Below are positions 55,021 to 64,000 of a DNA stretch of 64,000 nucleotides, one piece after another (position 1 is the stretch's first letter; each line of letters starts with the position of its first letter). Below the pieces are notes generated by a model, which was not told the origin of the DNA, made no database searches, and saw nothing but the letters and a program-made list of their open reading frames with translations. The translations under genes were made by a program, and so were the position numbers. The DNA is from Luidia sarsii (lineage: Eukaryota; Echinodermata; Asteroidea; Paxillosida; Luidiidae). The DNA lies in assembly GCA_949987565.1 (NCBI GenBank), contig OX465117.1:5270621-5334620 (forward strand), in the 5' to 3' direction.

Positions 55021-55448
55021 TGATAAGCCGCCATAACATGGCGGCTCCACACAGTTACTTTATCTCATGGTTTTCCAAAATGGCGGTTTCCATGAACTTG
55101 CGCCTCTGGAATCTGCAGCCGTTATCCGACTATAGGTTATCTATATCTGTGAGCAGGGAACAGAGACAAACATTGTCATTTTGCTGCGTTCCAATCGCAC
55201 AAACCCGTATCATTGCACCACCACGGTTCACGAGCATAACTCGTTTTGCAACTGGTGCATTCGATCGGGTAGGTGCCCCTCGGCCTCCACTGGTGAACAC
55301 GCGATGCCTGTCCGCCTGCAAAATCACGAGCAACAGTAAACGCCGCAAAGATTGCGATCAACACCCAGTTCGAACAGGAACTTGTATATGGAAGACGCTA
55401 GCAAAAGTAGCAGGTGACCGTTGTCAATTCCAATGGACTTGAGTATGA

Positions 55449-56225
55449 CGCTGCGTTTACACTTGATCCCGCAAGGAGGATCAGATCCCGCAAGGAGGAT
55501 CAGATCCCGCGAGGAGGATCAGATCCCGCGAGGAGGATCAGATCCCGCGAGGAGGATCAGATCCCGCGAGGAGGATCAGATCCCGCGAGGAGGATCAGAT
55601 CCCGCGAGGAGGATCAGATCCCGCGAGGAGGATCAGATCCCGCGAGGAGGATCAGCTCCCGCGAGGAGGATCAGATCCCGCGAGGAGGATCAGATCCCGC
55701 GAGGAGGATCAGATCCCGCGAGAAGATCAGATCCCGCGAGGAGGATCAGATCCCGCGAGGAGGATCAGATCCCGCGAGGAGGATCAGATCCCGCGAGGAG
55801 GATCAGATCCCGCGAGGAGGATCAGATCCCGCAAGGAGGATCAGATCCCGCAAGGAAGATCAGATCCCGCAAGGAGGATCAGATCCTGATCCCGGGATCT
55901 GATCCTCCTCTCGGGAAGGATCAGACCGGCCGGTTCAGATCCCGCAATTTGCAAGTGTAAACGCAACGCGGGATCACATCCGGATCAGATCCCGGAAGCT
56001 GACGTACAGTATGCATAGTCGAGGTTCGCGCGTATAATTATTGGCGTGCCGTTGTGCTCCAGTGCCCATTATCAGTGCACATAACATTTGCCACGAGGTT
56101 GCAGCGCTTCATCGATGCCACGCGGGATCAGGATCAAGTGTAAACGCGGCAGGGATCTGATCCCGCTTGCTGATCGCGACGGCAGAATCTGATCTTCCGA
56201 TGCGGGATCAAGTGTAAACGCAGCG
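55449..56225. mobile_element. foldback element K containing a minisatellite
   Basis: Ends CGCTGCGTTTACACTTGATC and GATCAAGTGTAAACGCAGCG are perfect inverted repeats of 20 bp, flanked by TGA on both sides. The left part is filled by a 19-bp tandem array (55466-55890). The right part carries scattered GGGATCAGGATCAAGTGTAA and TCTGATCCCG motifs. The array unit is built from the same GATCCCG words as the ends. Confidence 0.85.
55466..55890. repeat. 19-bp minisatellite inside element K, about 22 copies
   Basis: The unit GATCCCGCGAGGAGGATCA is almost invariant, with AAGG instead of GAGG at both ends of the array and one 3-bp-shorter copy near 55720. GATCC and GGATC within each unit are complementary, so units can pair with one another. 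A 162-179-codon Arg/Asp-rich open frame here is an artefact. Confidence 0.95.
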
Positions 56226-57434
56226 TGAATTACCGCCCAGCCTTCGCGTCTGCTTCCCTGAATGGCCAGTGGCTACACATCACCCGTTTCCATGTCACCA
56301 GAATGGCACCAGACTAGTGTGCACCAAGTCTTGGCTATGCATGCTGGGTCTGAATGCATTGGCTAGAGCTGAGCGTTAACACACAACTCTATGGGCAGCC
56401 ATTAGGTGAGGCTTTCCATAAGCTCCCAGGCCGTGAAAGTCGTGAGTCCATTTCCACAAGAGGCACACTTCCAACAGCAATTTCCTTCGGTGAAATTTGA
56501 GCCGCAATCCCGGTATTCCGCATTAGTTATTCAAGATGGAATATTTTTTTCTTCTATTGTTACTGTTTAGTAAAAACGATTTGTTCTTCAATGCATAGTT
56601 CATAATGGACTTAATGACTCAGTGGACTGAGGTTTGTCTTTCTTAATTATTATTAGTGTAGCAATTGTATAAAATGTGAACAACACTATAGGAACGTTAA
56701 TTCTACCAAGAGTTAGGTAGTTAATTCCCACAAACTACATTCCTACAGGTTTTTTTTAAATCCCCCTCCACAAACAAATCACGCTCTGATAAATAAGTTA
56801 CTCTTTTAATTTGGAGAAAAAAAGTCTAACGATGTCACACTTTTTGAAGGAGTGTCCAAAGTTCGCCTCCTTCATAAGCTGAACGACACCACCATACATC
56901 CTCCTCCCGTCGCCAAGGTAACAGCCTCCACCATTCACAAATAGGGGAGTCTGGCATCTACTTTAGGCGGCTGAAGTCCAGCCCTCTTACCCGGCCCTAG
57001 GCGCACAACTCGACCGAGTTACGACACCAATTCCCGACCGAAACGAATCCCGTCGAACACAAAATGACGAGGCGTCACTATGGCTTTCATGACGTAATGG
57101 TTGCGACCAACCATGCGCAGGCGCACATGGTAAGGTCTCTGTCACCATGACGACGAGAAGGGAGGTGCAAGCCGCTGGTTTACTCGCCGCAACCACGTGC
57201 AGTTTCGAATGAGAAACTGTGGCAGAGTACCAGTGATTGATAGGCGGTGAAGTGGGGCGAGCAGGTTCCAGGGTTGATGTCTGAATTCCACCAACAGAGC
57301 AGCGTTGGCTTCTTATTACGGTCTTCTGGCAAAACGACAGTGGTTGGGAAAATACCCTGCAACACACAGACCCGTATCGTTCCGCGACTAGCATCGTATT
57401 GAAAAAAGAAGAAGTTACCGTCCTCGCTGGGGGA
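56226..57434. other. 3' region of the Bcl-3-like gene and intergenic DNA
   Basis: The 3' UTR of the - strand gene begins at 57434 and runs left. ATTAAA on the - strand near 56804-56809 is a possible polyadenylation signal about 630 nt past the stop. A 194-codon - strand frame at 56987-57571 overlaps the end of the coding exon in another frame and is not supported. Confidence 0.4.
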
Positions 57435-58424
57435 CTACTTTCTTTTCTTTGGCGGAAGCTTTTCGGGTTTCTTCCGTTTCCTATCCTTTTTCGGCGAGGT
57501 ATTATCGACGAGGGCGCCCTCTGTGGCCACCACGGTCTCCATCGCCGCCGTGGGCGTTTTTGAACTGGCACCCGTGTCGTCGCTGGTAACCTTCTCTCCG
57601 TCCCGCTGCTCGGCCAGGGTCTCGGTCGCGTTCCCAGACTTTTCCCTGTCCTCGTCCATGGAGAAGGAGGACAGGCTGCTCTCGGGGCTCTCAGTGGGTG
57701 AGGTCGCCTTGGGTTTGGTCAGGTCCATGGGCTCAGTCTGGCCTACAGCAGGCGAGTCCATCAGTCGCTCGCTCTCGCCGACGCGTGGTGGCGCCCTACT
57801 AGAGTCCAAGACGCCGTTCGCCGCTGAGTTGTGGTTGCTGGAAGCGGGAGTGGAGGTTCGGCTGTCCTGCCCAGTCTTCGGTCTCTTGGCCGCTAAGGTA
57901 TCTTCCGCCCCACCCTCCTCCTTATATTTGGCCGCCTCTCCTCCCTCTTCCTTGTTAGCGGTGCGCTCGATAATCAGGCGCTTCAACGACTTGGGCGCCA
58001 CGATGACGGAGACCCGGTGTTTGGCAGGGAGGGCGCCCTCATCGCTCGTCGCCGCGGGCGACGGCAGTGGGCCCTGCGCGGCCATGGCGGCGCGCTCGGG
58101 CGGTTTGACGCGTCGGGGCGCCCTCTCGCGTCGTCCCGCCGTCAACCGGGGCGATCGAGTCTCGCTCCGCTTCGCGGTGCTGTCATTCGCGAGGTCCTTC
58201 ACGGTTGGCTGGGGCGACGGGGAAGGGGCGGGGCTGGCGACGACCTGGAGCTGAGCCCCGCCCTGTGGGGAGGAGGGAGTGGACTTGGCCACGAGTATGA
58301 GGGTGGTGCCGTTGCTGAGGGGGGTGGTTTGGAGGTGGGGACTGGGGGAGGAGCAAGCCTGACTAGCCGCGGAGCCCAGTGGGGACGCACTGCTGGAAGC
58401 CACGCCTCGGAGTACGTTGGAAAT
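57435..58424 (-). CDS. Bcl-3-like last coding exon
   Basis: The acceptor on the - strand is ATATTGGAACAG|ATTTCC, giving ISNVLRGVASSSASP. It ends at TAG (57437-57435) after PPKKRK. It is GC-rich and of low complexity (Ser, Pro, Lys, Glu). The long open frames on the + strand over 57523-58445 are its shadows. Confidence 0.87.
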   Translation of the reverse strand: MSNVLRGVASSSASPLGSAASQACSSPSPHLQTTPLSNGTTLILVAKSTPSSPQGGAQLQVVASPAPSPSPQPTVKDLANDSTAKRSETRSPRLTAGRRERAPRRVKPPERAAMAAQGPLPSPAATSDEGALPAKHRVSVIVAPKSLKRLIIERTANKEEGGEAAKYKEEGGAEDTLAAKRPKTGQDSRTSTPASSNHNSAANGVLDSSRAPPRVGESERLMDSPAVGQTEPMDLTKPKATSPTESPESSLSSFSMDEDREKSGNATETLAEQRDGEKVTSDDTGASSKTPTAAMETVVATEGALVDNTSPKKDRKRKKPEKLPPKKRK

Positions 58425-60711
58425 CTGTTCCAATATAACAAATGAACGGAAGGAATGCATCAGTCCATTAGCCACGCCAACCATAGACACATCACACGAA
58501 ACGATCAGGAAAAATGTATATAATCATAATTAATCTAAACATTTAGTGGGCCTGACGTTTGGATCCTAGCAGGACCTTTCTCAAAGGCAGAGGCAGAAAG
58601 GTCCTGCTAGGATCGAAACGTCAGGCCCACTAAATTTTTAGATTTGCATTTTGGTAATTTTAGTCAGTAAGCAGTTTGCAACATTTTTGTATATCATGAA
58701 TAGTTATGATTAATACATGTAAACATTGACAACGATTATATGCAATTATATTTCCATGTAAACATGAATAATGCATGTTATGACTTATGCATGTAAACAT
58801 GACTAATGTGTGGATGTCATACCTAGACATGTGTGTGTGTTTGTATAGAGGCACCCCGCTTTGGCAGCCATTGAAGAATCTGTTTGATTGTTTGGCCTGA
58901 TTCTGTGGAACTTTGTGTATTTGATCAACCAGTGAAGCTCTAAAATTACCGAGGACTATACGCACTAAGAATAACTTAACTCATTTTTGCATATGACCAC
59001 TAAAATGCACTCCTTAATTTCTGTAGCCAGATAAATACAAGGTTAAGACGGCGTAAAATGTCTCCGACATTGATAGTACGTGCATCACTTTCAGTGCTGT
59101 CAACAGTAAGTGGTCTCTCTTCCTATTTCAAGTGAAAAGGGCAACAATGGAATGCATGGGGCATCCGGGCACTGGGCGAAAGCGTGCATCCAACAAGACC
59201 ACCTTTGAAAATGACTGCCAAGTCAGTTCAACATGGCGACGGCCGGCGTTAACTTGGCCCCTTTTCCGAAAAACCCGGCTTAGGCTCAGGCTCTGGCTTT
59301 GTCTTTCTCTTTTTCGTCCATTTTCAAGTACAAGGTGCGGAAACGGGAGACAATTGGCTTCGTTTTTGAATGTTACACTGCATCTTGAAAAAAAACCCGA
59401 ACCTTCAACTGCAACAAAGACCTCCAACCTGTGCTTTTAGCGTTTGGATAACAGAGACGAAGCCGGAGCCGAAGCCTAAGCCGGGTTTTGGAAAAGGGCC
59501 CAGCAGTCGATTTCATCAAACCCATCGTAACTTACGATCAATCGCAAGTCAACGACCGATGTACATAAACCATACAGCCTATTACAACTTACGATGGATA
59601 ACCCATCGTAAGTTGAGTTACGATGCATCGTAAGGCTTTGTGAAATCCACCCCTGGTCTACCAAGCGTCACTCTGAGGTCAGTATCCCTCACTTGCCCAG
59701 CATGAAAGAGGGGTCACTTGGAAGGTAGTCAGGGTCTACTCAGGCAAGCAAATCGAACGCATGCACTTGGATTGGGGGATTTGGGACCAGAAATAACACG
59801 AAAGTCTATGGGATTTACCCCCCCCCCTTACATTGGTGTCCGTGGTGACCATTCCTGGCGTGTCCTTGTGCGTATTGCGCAGGCTCATGTCGGCGCCATA
59901 GCGCATGAGCAGACGCACGATCTCCGTGTAGCCGCGCCCCGTGGCCACGTGCAGCGCCGTGTTGCCCGAGTACGACTGCGCGTTGACCTGGGCGTTGCCC
60001 AGCAACAGGATCTGCACGTGCTCGGCGTCGTGGTTGGTGACGGCATGGAAAAGGGGTGTCCAACCGCTCTTGGCATCCTGCCAATGAGTGAAAAGAAAAA
60101 ATCTTCCTGCTAACAAGCATTGGCACCAAAACACGTGTAGGCCTATAGGCCTAGCTAGAATCATTATTTCTCTGTCAACTTCACTGTGCGTACCACTTCT
60201 TTCCCAAATTCACCGGTTACCTATCAAGCAGCATCTATCTTTTTAACATCTCCTCATGCTGGATGCTTACACGGTATTTCCCCTTCTTACTCGCCTGTCT
60301 TACTCACTTTATATCGACCAGTCGGAGTTGGACTATCAGTACAGTATCAGTATAGTCAGTACAGACATCAGTAGGCCTACTATCTGATAAACTTCTTCTC
60401 TCTATTCCGACTCGGTCAACATCAGATTCTGTGTCATGGTTTGTCACCTTACCAATTGTTTTGCCCCGTGTAGTACACAGGGAGAGAGGGGTGGAGAGAG
60501 GGGAGAGGGAGAGAGAGAGAGAAACGGGGGAGAGGGAAGAGGGGGAAAGAGAGGGAGAGAAGGGGGAGGTGGAGGGAAAGGGAGGGGCAGAGGAAGAGGG
60601 AGAGGCAGATGGATAGACTCACTGGGCAGTTGATATCTGCTCCGTGATCGACAAGGACCTTGGTGAGGCTGTGAAGTCCGTTCTTGACAGACAAGTGCAT
60701 GGGACCAAATC
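57435..60711 (-). CDS. Bcl-3-like nuclear IkB (ankyrin repeats), 3' exons only
   Basis: An atypical IkB: in mammals Bcl-3 binds p50/p52 NF-kB homodimers in the nucleus through ankyrin repeats and adjusts transcription. Coding exons on the - strand are 60711-60623, 60077-59832 and 58424-57435, joined in phase to about 441 residues. FGPMHLSVKNGLHSLTKVLV, then DHGADIN, is one ankyrin repeat. KSGWTPLFHAVTNHDAEHVQ and YSGNTALHVATGRGYTEIVR are the next two, and HKDTPGMVTTDTNISNVLRG is the capping repeat. These follow human Bcl-3 (KSGRSPLIHAVENN, NAQMYSGSSALHSASGRG, NDTPLMV-RSRRVIDILRG) with the same spacing. The 329-residue tail is Ser/Pro-rich, has EPMDLTKPK (a CtBP-type P-x-D-L motif) and ends in a Lys/Arg cluster (KKDRKRKK, PPKKRK) like a nuclear signal. 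N-terminal exons were not found. NFKBIZ or NFKBID is the alternative, but the match to Bcl-3 is closest. Confidence 0.88.
58541..58640. repeat. perfect palindrome in Bcl-3-like intron
   Basis: ATTTAGTGGGCCTGACGTTT and CCTAGCAGGACCTTTCT are mirrored by AGAAAGGTCCTGCTAGG and AAACGTCAGGCCCACTAAAT around a 10-bp centre. A half-copy is present at 19649-19690, so it is mobile or a rearranged repeat. Confidence 0.85.
59256..59501. mobile_element. foldback element L in Bcl-3-like intron
   Basis: Left GGCCCCTTTTCCGAAAAACC and CGGCTTAGGCTCAGGCTC pair with right GAGCCGAAGCCTAAGCCGGG and TTTTGGAAAAGGGCCC. The centre is about 140 bp and non-coding. A likely relative lies at 54588-54795. Confidence 0.82.
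59509..59650. mobile_element. MITE family C copy
   Basis: GATTTCATCAAACCCATCGT at the left and AAGGCTTTGTGAAATCCACC at the right are imperfect inverted repeats. Inside, AACTTACGATGGATAACCCA and TCGTAAGTTGAGTTACGATG are shared with the copies at 11405 and 23640. It lies 8 bp from element L. Confidence 0.78.
59832..60077 (-). CDS. Bcl-3-like ankyrin exon (82 codons)
   Basis: On the - strand the acceptor is CACTCATTGGCAG|GAT and the donor GACACCAAT|GTAAGG. It encodes DAKSGWTPLFHAV to TTDTN in phase 0, two and a half ankyrin repeats with the TPLHxA-type signature (TPLFHAV, TALHVAT). Confidence 0.93.
60479..60612. repeat. purine-rich (GA/GGA) tract
   Basis: Nearly uninterrupted G and A on the + strand (GGGAGAGAGGGGTGGAGAGA and similar) in the intron between the two ankyrin exons. 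The pyrimidine-rich complement is the sense strand of the gene and ends about 10 bp past the donor at 60622. Confidence 0.85.
60623..60711 (-). CDS. Bcl-3-like ankyrin exon (first one visible)
   Basis: On the - strand the acceptor is CAATTCTTTGCAG|GA and the donor TGCCCA|GTGAGT. It encodes FGPMHLSVKNGLHSLTKVLV and DHGADINCP. Its two leading bases need one base from an upstream exon that is not visible. Confidence 0.9.
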
Positions 60712-60811
60712 CTGCAAAGAATTGCCAAAGAAAGAAAGAAAAAAGGAGACGCAAAAATGAACTGTGGTTCACCATCGACTATATGGCACGGGACATTCTG
60801 CCGTAAAGACC

Positions 60812-62790
60812 CTATACAACACTGGAAAAAACCCTATACAACACTGGTAAAGGCCCTATACAACACTGGTAAAGGCCCTATACAACACTGGTAAAGACCC
60901 TATACAACACTGGTAAATGCCCTATACAACACTGGTAAAGGCCCTATACAACACTGGTAAAGACCCTATACAACACTGGTAAAGGCCTTATACAACACTG
61001 GTAAAGACCCTATACAACACTGGTAAAGGCCCTATACAACACTGGTAAAGGCCCTATACAACACTGGTAAAGACCCTATACAACACTGGTAAAGACCCTA
61101 TACAACACTGGTAAAGGCCCTATACAACACTGGTAAAGGCCTTATACAACACTGGTAAAGACCCTATACAACACTGGTAAAGGCCTTATACAACACTGGT
61201 AAAGGCCCTATACAACACTGGTAAAGACCTTATACAACAATGGTAAAGGCCCTATACAACACTGGTAAAGGCCCTATACAACACTGGTAAAGGCCCTATA
61301 CAACACTGGTAAAGACCCTATACAACACTGGTAAATGCCCTATACAACACTGGTAAAGACCCTATACAACACTGGTAAAGACCCTATACAACACTGGTGA
61401 AGGCCCTATACAACACTGGTAAAGGCCCTATACAACACTGGTAAAGACCCTATACAACACTGGTAAAGACCCTATACAACACTGGTAAAGGCCCTATACA
61501 ACACTGGTAAAGACCCTATACAACACTGGTAAAGGCCTTATACAACACTGGTAAAGGCCCTATACAACACTGGTAAAGGCCCTATACAACACTGGTAAAG
61601 ACCTTATACAACACTGGTAAAGGCCCTATACAACACCGGTAAAGGCCCTAAACAACCCTGGTAAAGACCCTATACAACACTGGTAAAGGCCCTATACAAC
61701 ACTGGTAAAGACCCTACACAACACTGGTAAAGACCCTATACAACACTGGTAAAGACCCTATACAACACTGGTAAAGGCCCTATACAACACTGGTAAAGGC
61801 CTTATACAACACTGGTAAAGACCCTATACAACACTGGTAAAGGCCTTATACAACACTGGTAAAGGCCCTATACAACACTGGTAAAGGCCCTATACAACAC
61901 TGGTAAAGACCTTATACAACACTGGTAAAGGCCCTATACAACACTGGTAAAGGCCCTAAACAACCCTGGTAAAGACCCTATACAACACTGGTAAAGGCCC
62001 TATACAACACTGGTAAAGACCCTATACAACACTGGTAAAGGCCCTATACAACACTGGTAAAGGCCCTATACAACATTGGTAAAGACACTATACAACACTG
62101 GTAAAGACCCTACACAACATTGGTAAAGACACTATACAACACTGGTAAAGACACTATACAACACTGGTAAAGGCCCTATACAACACTGGTAAAGACCCTA
62201 TACAACACTGGTAAAGACCTTATAAAACACTGGTAAAGGCCCTATACAACATTGGTAAAGACACTATACAACACTGGTAAAGACCCTACACAACATTGGT
62301 AAAGACACTATACAACACTGGTAAAGACACTATACAACACTGGTAAAGACCCTATACAACACTGGTAAATGCCCTATACAACACTGGTAAAGGCCCTATA
62401 CAACACTGGTAAAGACCCTATACAACACTGGTAAAGACCTTATAAAACACCGGTAAAGGCCCTATACAACATTGGTAAAGACACTATAAAACACTGGTAA
62501 AGACACTATACAACACTGGTAAAGACCCTATACAACACTGGTAAATGCCCTATACAACACTGGTAAAGACCCTATACAACACTGGTAAAGACCCTATACA
62601 ACACTGGTAAAGGCCCTATACAACATTGGTAAAGACACTATACAACATTGGTAAAGACACTATACAACACTAGTAAAGACCCTATACAACATTGGTAAAG
62701 ACACTATACAACACTGGTAAAGACCCTATACAACACTGGTAAAGACACTCTACAACACTGGTAAAGACCCTATACAACACTGGTAAAGGC
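60812..62790. repeat. 22-bp minisatellite, about 90 copies
   Basis: The unit CCCTATACAACACTGGTAAA then GG or GA is repeated for almost 2 kb. GGCCC/GACCC, GACAC and AATGCCC variants are mixed. ACATTGG forms appear only in the right third, nearer the inverted repeat. The unit matches the end of the inverted repeat at 62795-63765. Confidence 0.96.
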
Positions 62791-62794
62791 CAAA

Positions 62795-63765
62795 CGATTG
62801 CCACAGTTTGTATGTTAAACCCCCAAAATGCAAAAAACCGTCATGGTTTACATACCGTTCTGTACAGTATATATAGTACAAGAAATAATTTATTACTCGC
62901 TAGTAATAAACTATTTGTCGATGTCTGAGTGAAGATTTTTCAAAGAGTACAGCATCCCAGAGCGTAAGATTTCAAAATGGGGATTCTATCATGACCATCT
63001 ACAAACTGTGTAAATAAGAAGGAAATCTGGGAACATCGATGTGTACCCGATCTTCCCAATGTTGTATTCGGCCTTTAAAGCCCCTATTGGTGGAGGTCAA
63101 AGAATAGCATCCATATAATTATTGTCTGATCCAACATAATTATGCATGAAATAGCACACCTGTGAAAATTTCAGCTCAATCCGCCAACCGAGTCTCGAGA
63201 AAATCGTGAACACCGAAAAACCGAATTATTCCAAAAAAAAGATCAGATCTCGGTGAGACGTAAACGAGTTATTTTACTCTTTTCTCCCTAAATACAACAT
63301 TTGAGGCAGAAATATTTCAGTGCGAGGTTTCTACCATAACCATCTTCAAACTGTATAAGTTTCATGTAAAGCTGTGAATATTTCTGTTTTTCGATCTTAC
63401 CAACGTTGTGTAGGGGCTTTAAAGGCCTAATACAACATTGGGAAGATCGGAAAACATCAATGTCCACAGATTTCCTTCTTCAGTTTGAAGATGGTCATGA
63501 TAGAATCCTCATGATGCGGTCTGAGATGCTGTACTTCTCTAAAAATCTTCATTCAAACATCGACAAATAGTTTATTACTTGCAATTAATAAACCATTACT
63601 TACACTACATGACGGTTTTTTAACTTTGTCTACTTTCTCAGATCACCATTTGAGCTAAAACCTTCGCAGGATTGCATTTTTGGGAAGTTAAATGGTTTAA
63701 CACAAAAACTGTGGCAATCTTTTCACCTTTACCAATGTTGTATAGGGCATTTAAAAGTGATGGGC
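62795..63765. repeat. large inverted repeat next to the 22-bp array
   Basis: The left arm (62795-63085) carries GATTGCCACAGTTTGTATG, ATTACT-GCTAGTAATAAAC, CTATCATGACCATCT and GATCTTCCCAATGTTGTATT. The right arm (63410-63765) carries their complements in reverse order, with small insertions and substitutions. The spacer (about 320 bp) itself repeats ACCATCTTCAAACTGTATAA-type blocks. The outer end CCTTTACCAATGTTGTATAG is the complement of the tandem unit. Confidence 0.87.
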
Positions 63766-64000
63766 ATTATTTCACAGAGATATCATGAGAGCTAGGTCAG
63801 TATGTGACCTGAATGTCGCACAGTAGTGTCCTCCATCCGTTTCCTCCTGCTCATCTCCCGCGTAAGTTTTTATCGATTTGTTCTGTTGCAAAAGGGCAAG
63901 GTTTTCTGGGAAGCTACAAGGCCGTTTCTTCCGCTTTGAAGACCGCTGGGTGCCCGAAAGCACAGCCAGGATGCTTGACACGGAACACACATCATTACTG
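63766..64000 (-). other. possible partial exon, unresolved
   Basis: A 72-codon - strand frame (63990-63772) holds SKRKKRPCSFPENLALLQQN and DEQEETDGG, a composition that could belong to a nuclear protein such as the upstream part of the Bcl-3-like gene. A CATTCAG|GTCACA donor is possible, but its phase does not fit exon 60711-60623 directly. It may equally be chance. Confidence 0.2.

Noticed and set aside
55414..55960. Arg/Asp-rich 162-179-codon frames
   Set aside because: 19-bp minisatellite inside a foldback element.
57523..58445. 243- and 142-codon + strand frames over the Bcl-3-like tail
   Set aside because: Antisense shadows of the GC-rich last exon, which joins in phase to ankyrin exons on the - strand.
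63772..63990. N-terminal exon of the Bcl-3-like gene
   Set aside because: Composition is suggestive, but the only plausible donor leaves two bases while exon 60711-60623 needs one, and the intervening ankyrin repeats are missing.

Overview
This window is nuclear DNA from a metazoan. The coding regions are split by GT-AG introns, the intergenic DNA is full of small inverted-repeat transposons and tRNA-derived SINEs, and there is a degenerate CCCTAA (TTAGGG-type) tract. The gene set (Vang-like, galactose-3-O-sulfotransferase, selenoprotein S, Bcl-3-like IkB) and the abundant TACATG microsatellite would suit a marine invertebrate, perhaps a deuterostome such as an echinoderm, hemichordate or amphioxus. 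That placement is an inference; I cannot name the species.

Four genes can be supported. (1) VANGL, + strand, 19855-22881: three coding exons, 553 aa, four membrane segments and a C-terminal ETSV. It is the core planar-cell-polarity protein. (2) A GAL3ST-family Golgi sulfotransferase, + strand, 34533-39197: three coding exons, 445 aa, with both PAPS-binding motifs. (3) Selenoprotein S (SELENOS/VIMP), + strand, 41415-47437: five coding exons, 193 aa, ending Gly-Gly-Sec-Gly with an in-frame TGA at 47429-47431. (4) A Bcl-3-like nuclear IkB, - strand, 60711-57435: the last three coding exons, holding the C-terminal ankyrin repeats and a long basic tail with a CtBP-type motif. Its 5' part lies to the right of the window or was not found. 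All splice phases I propose fit exactly. The four genes do different jobs and nothing suggests co-regulation.

Layout. 1-19.8 kb has no recognised gene: a 484-bp MITE present twice, a telomere-like tract, many TACATG/TGTACA clusters, short tandem arrays, SINEs and one foldback element. 19.8-22.9 kb is VANGL. 22.9-34.5 kb is non-coding, with SINEs, a 32-bp minisatellite, a 1-kb repeat element and a cluster of nested or adjacent foldback elements. 34.5-39.2 kb is GAL3ST, with a pogo/mariner-like element and two tandem arrays in its introns. 41.4-47.4 kb is the selenoprotein gene, with large inverted repeats, two minisatellites and two SINEs in its introns. 47.4-57 kb is non-coding with several palindromic elements, and 57.4-64 kb holds the Bcl-3-like gene and a roughly 2-kb array of 22-bp repeats.

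The most interesting observations are: the selenoprotein S gene with its penultimate Sec codon and no SECIS found by eye; several foldback families with similar ends, mostly at TA targets, two of which are tied to minisatellites resembling their arm sequence; a three-copy 1-kb element whose inverted copy breaks at the same base where a palindrome sits in its partner; and a sulfotransferase whose membrane anchor is partly encoded by the genome's dominant microsatellite.
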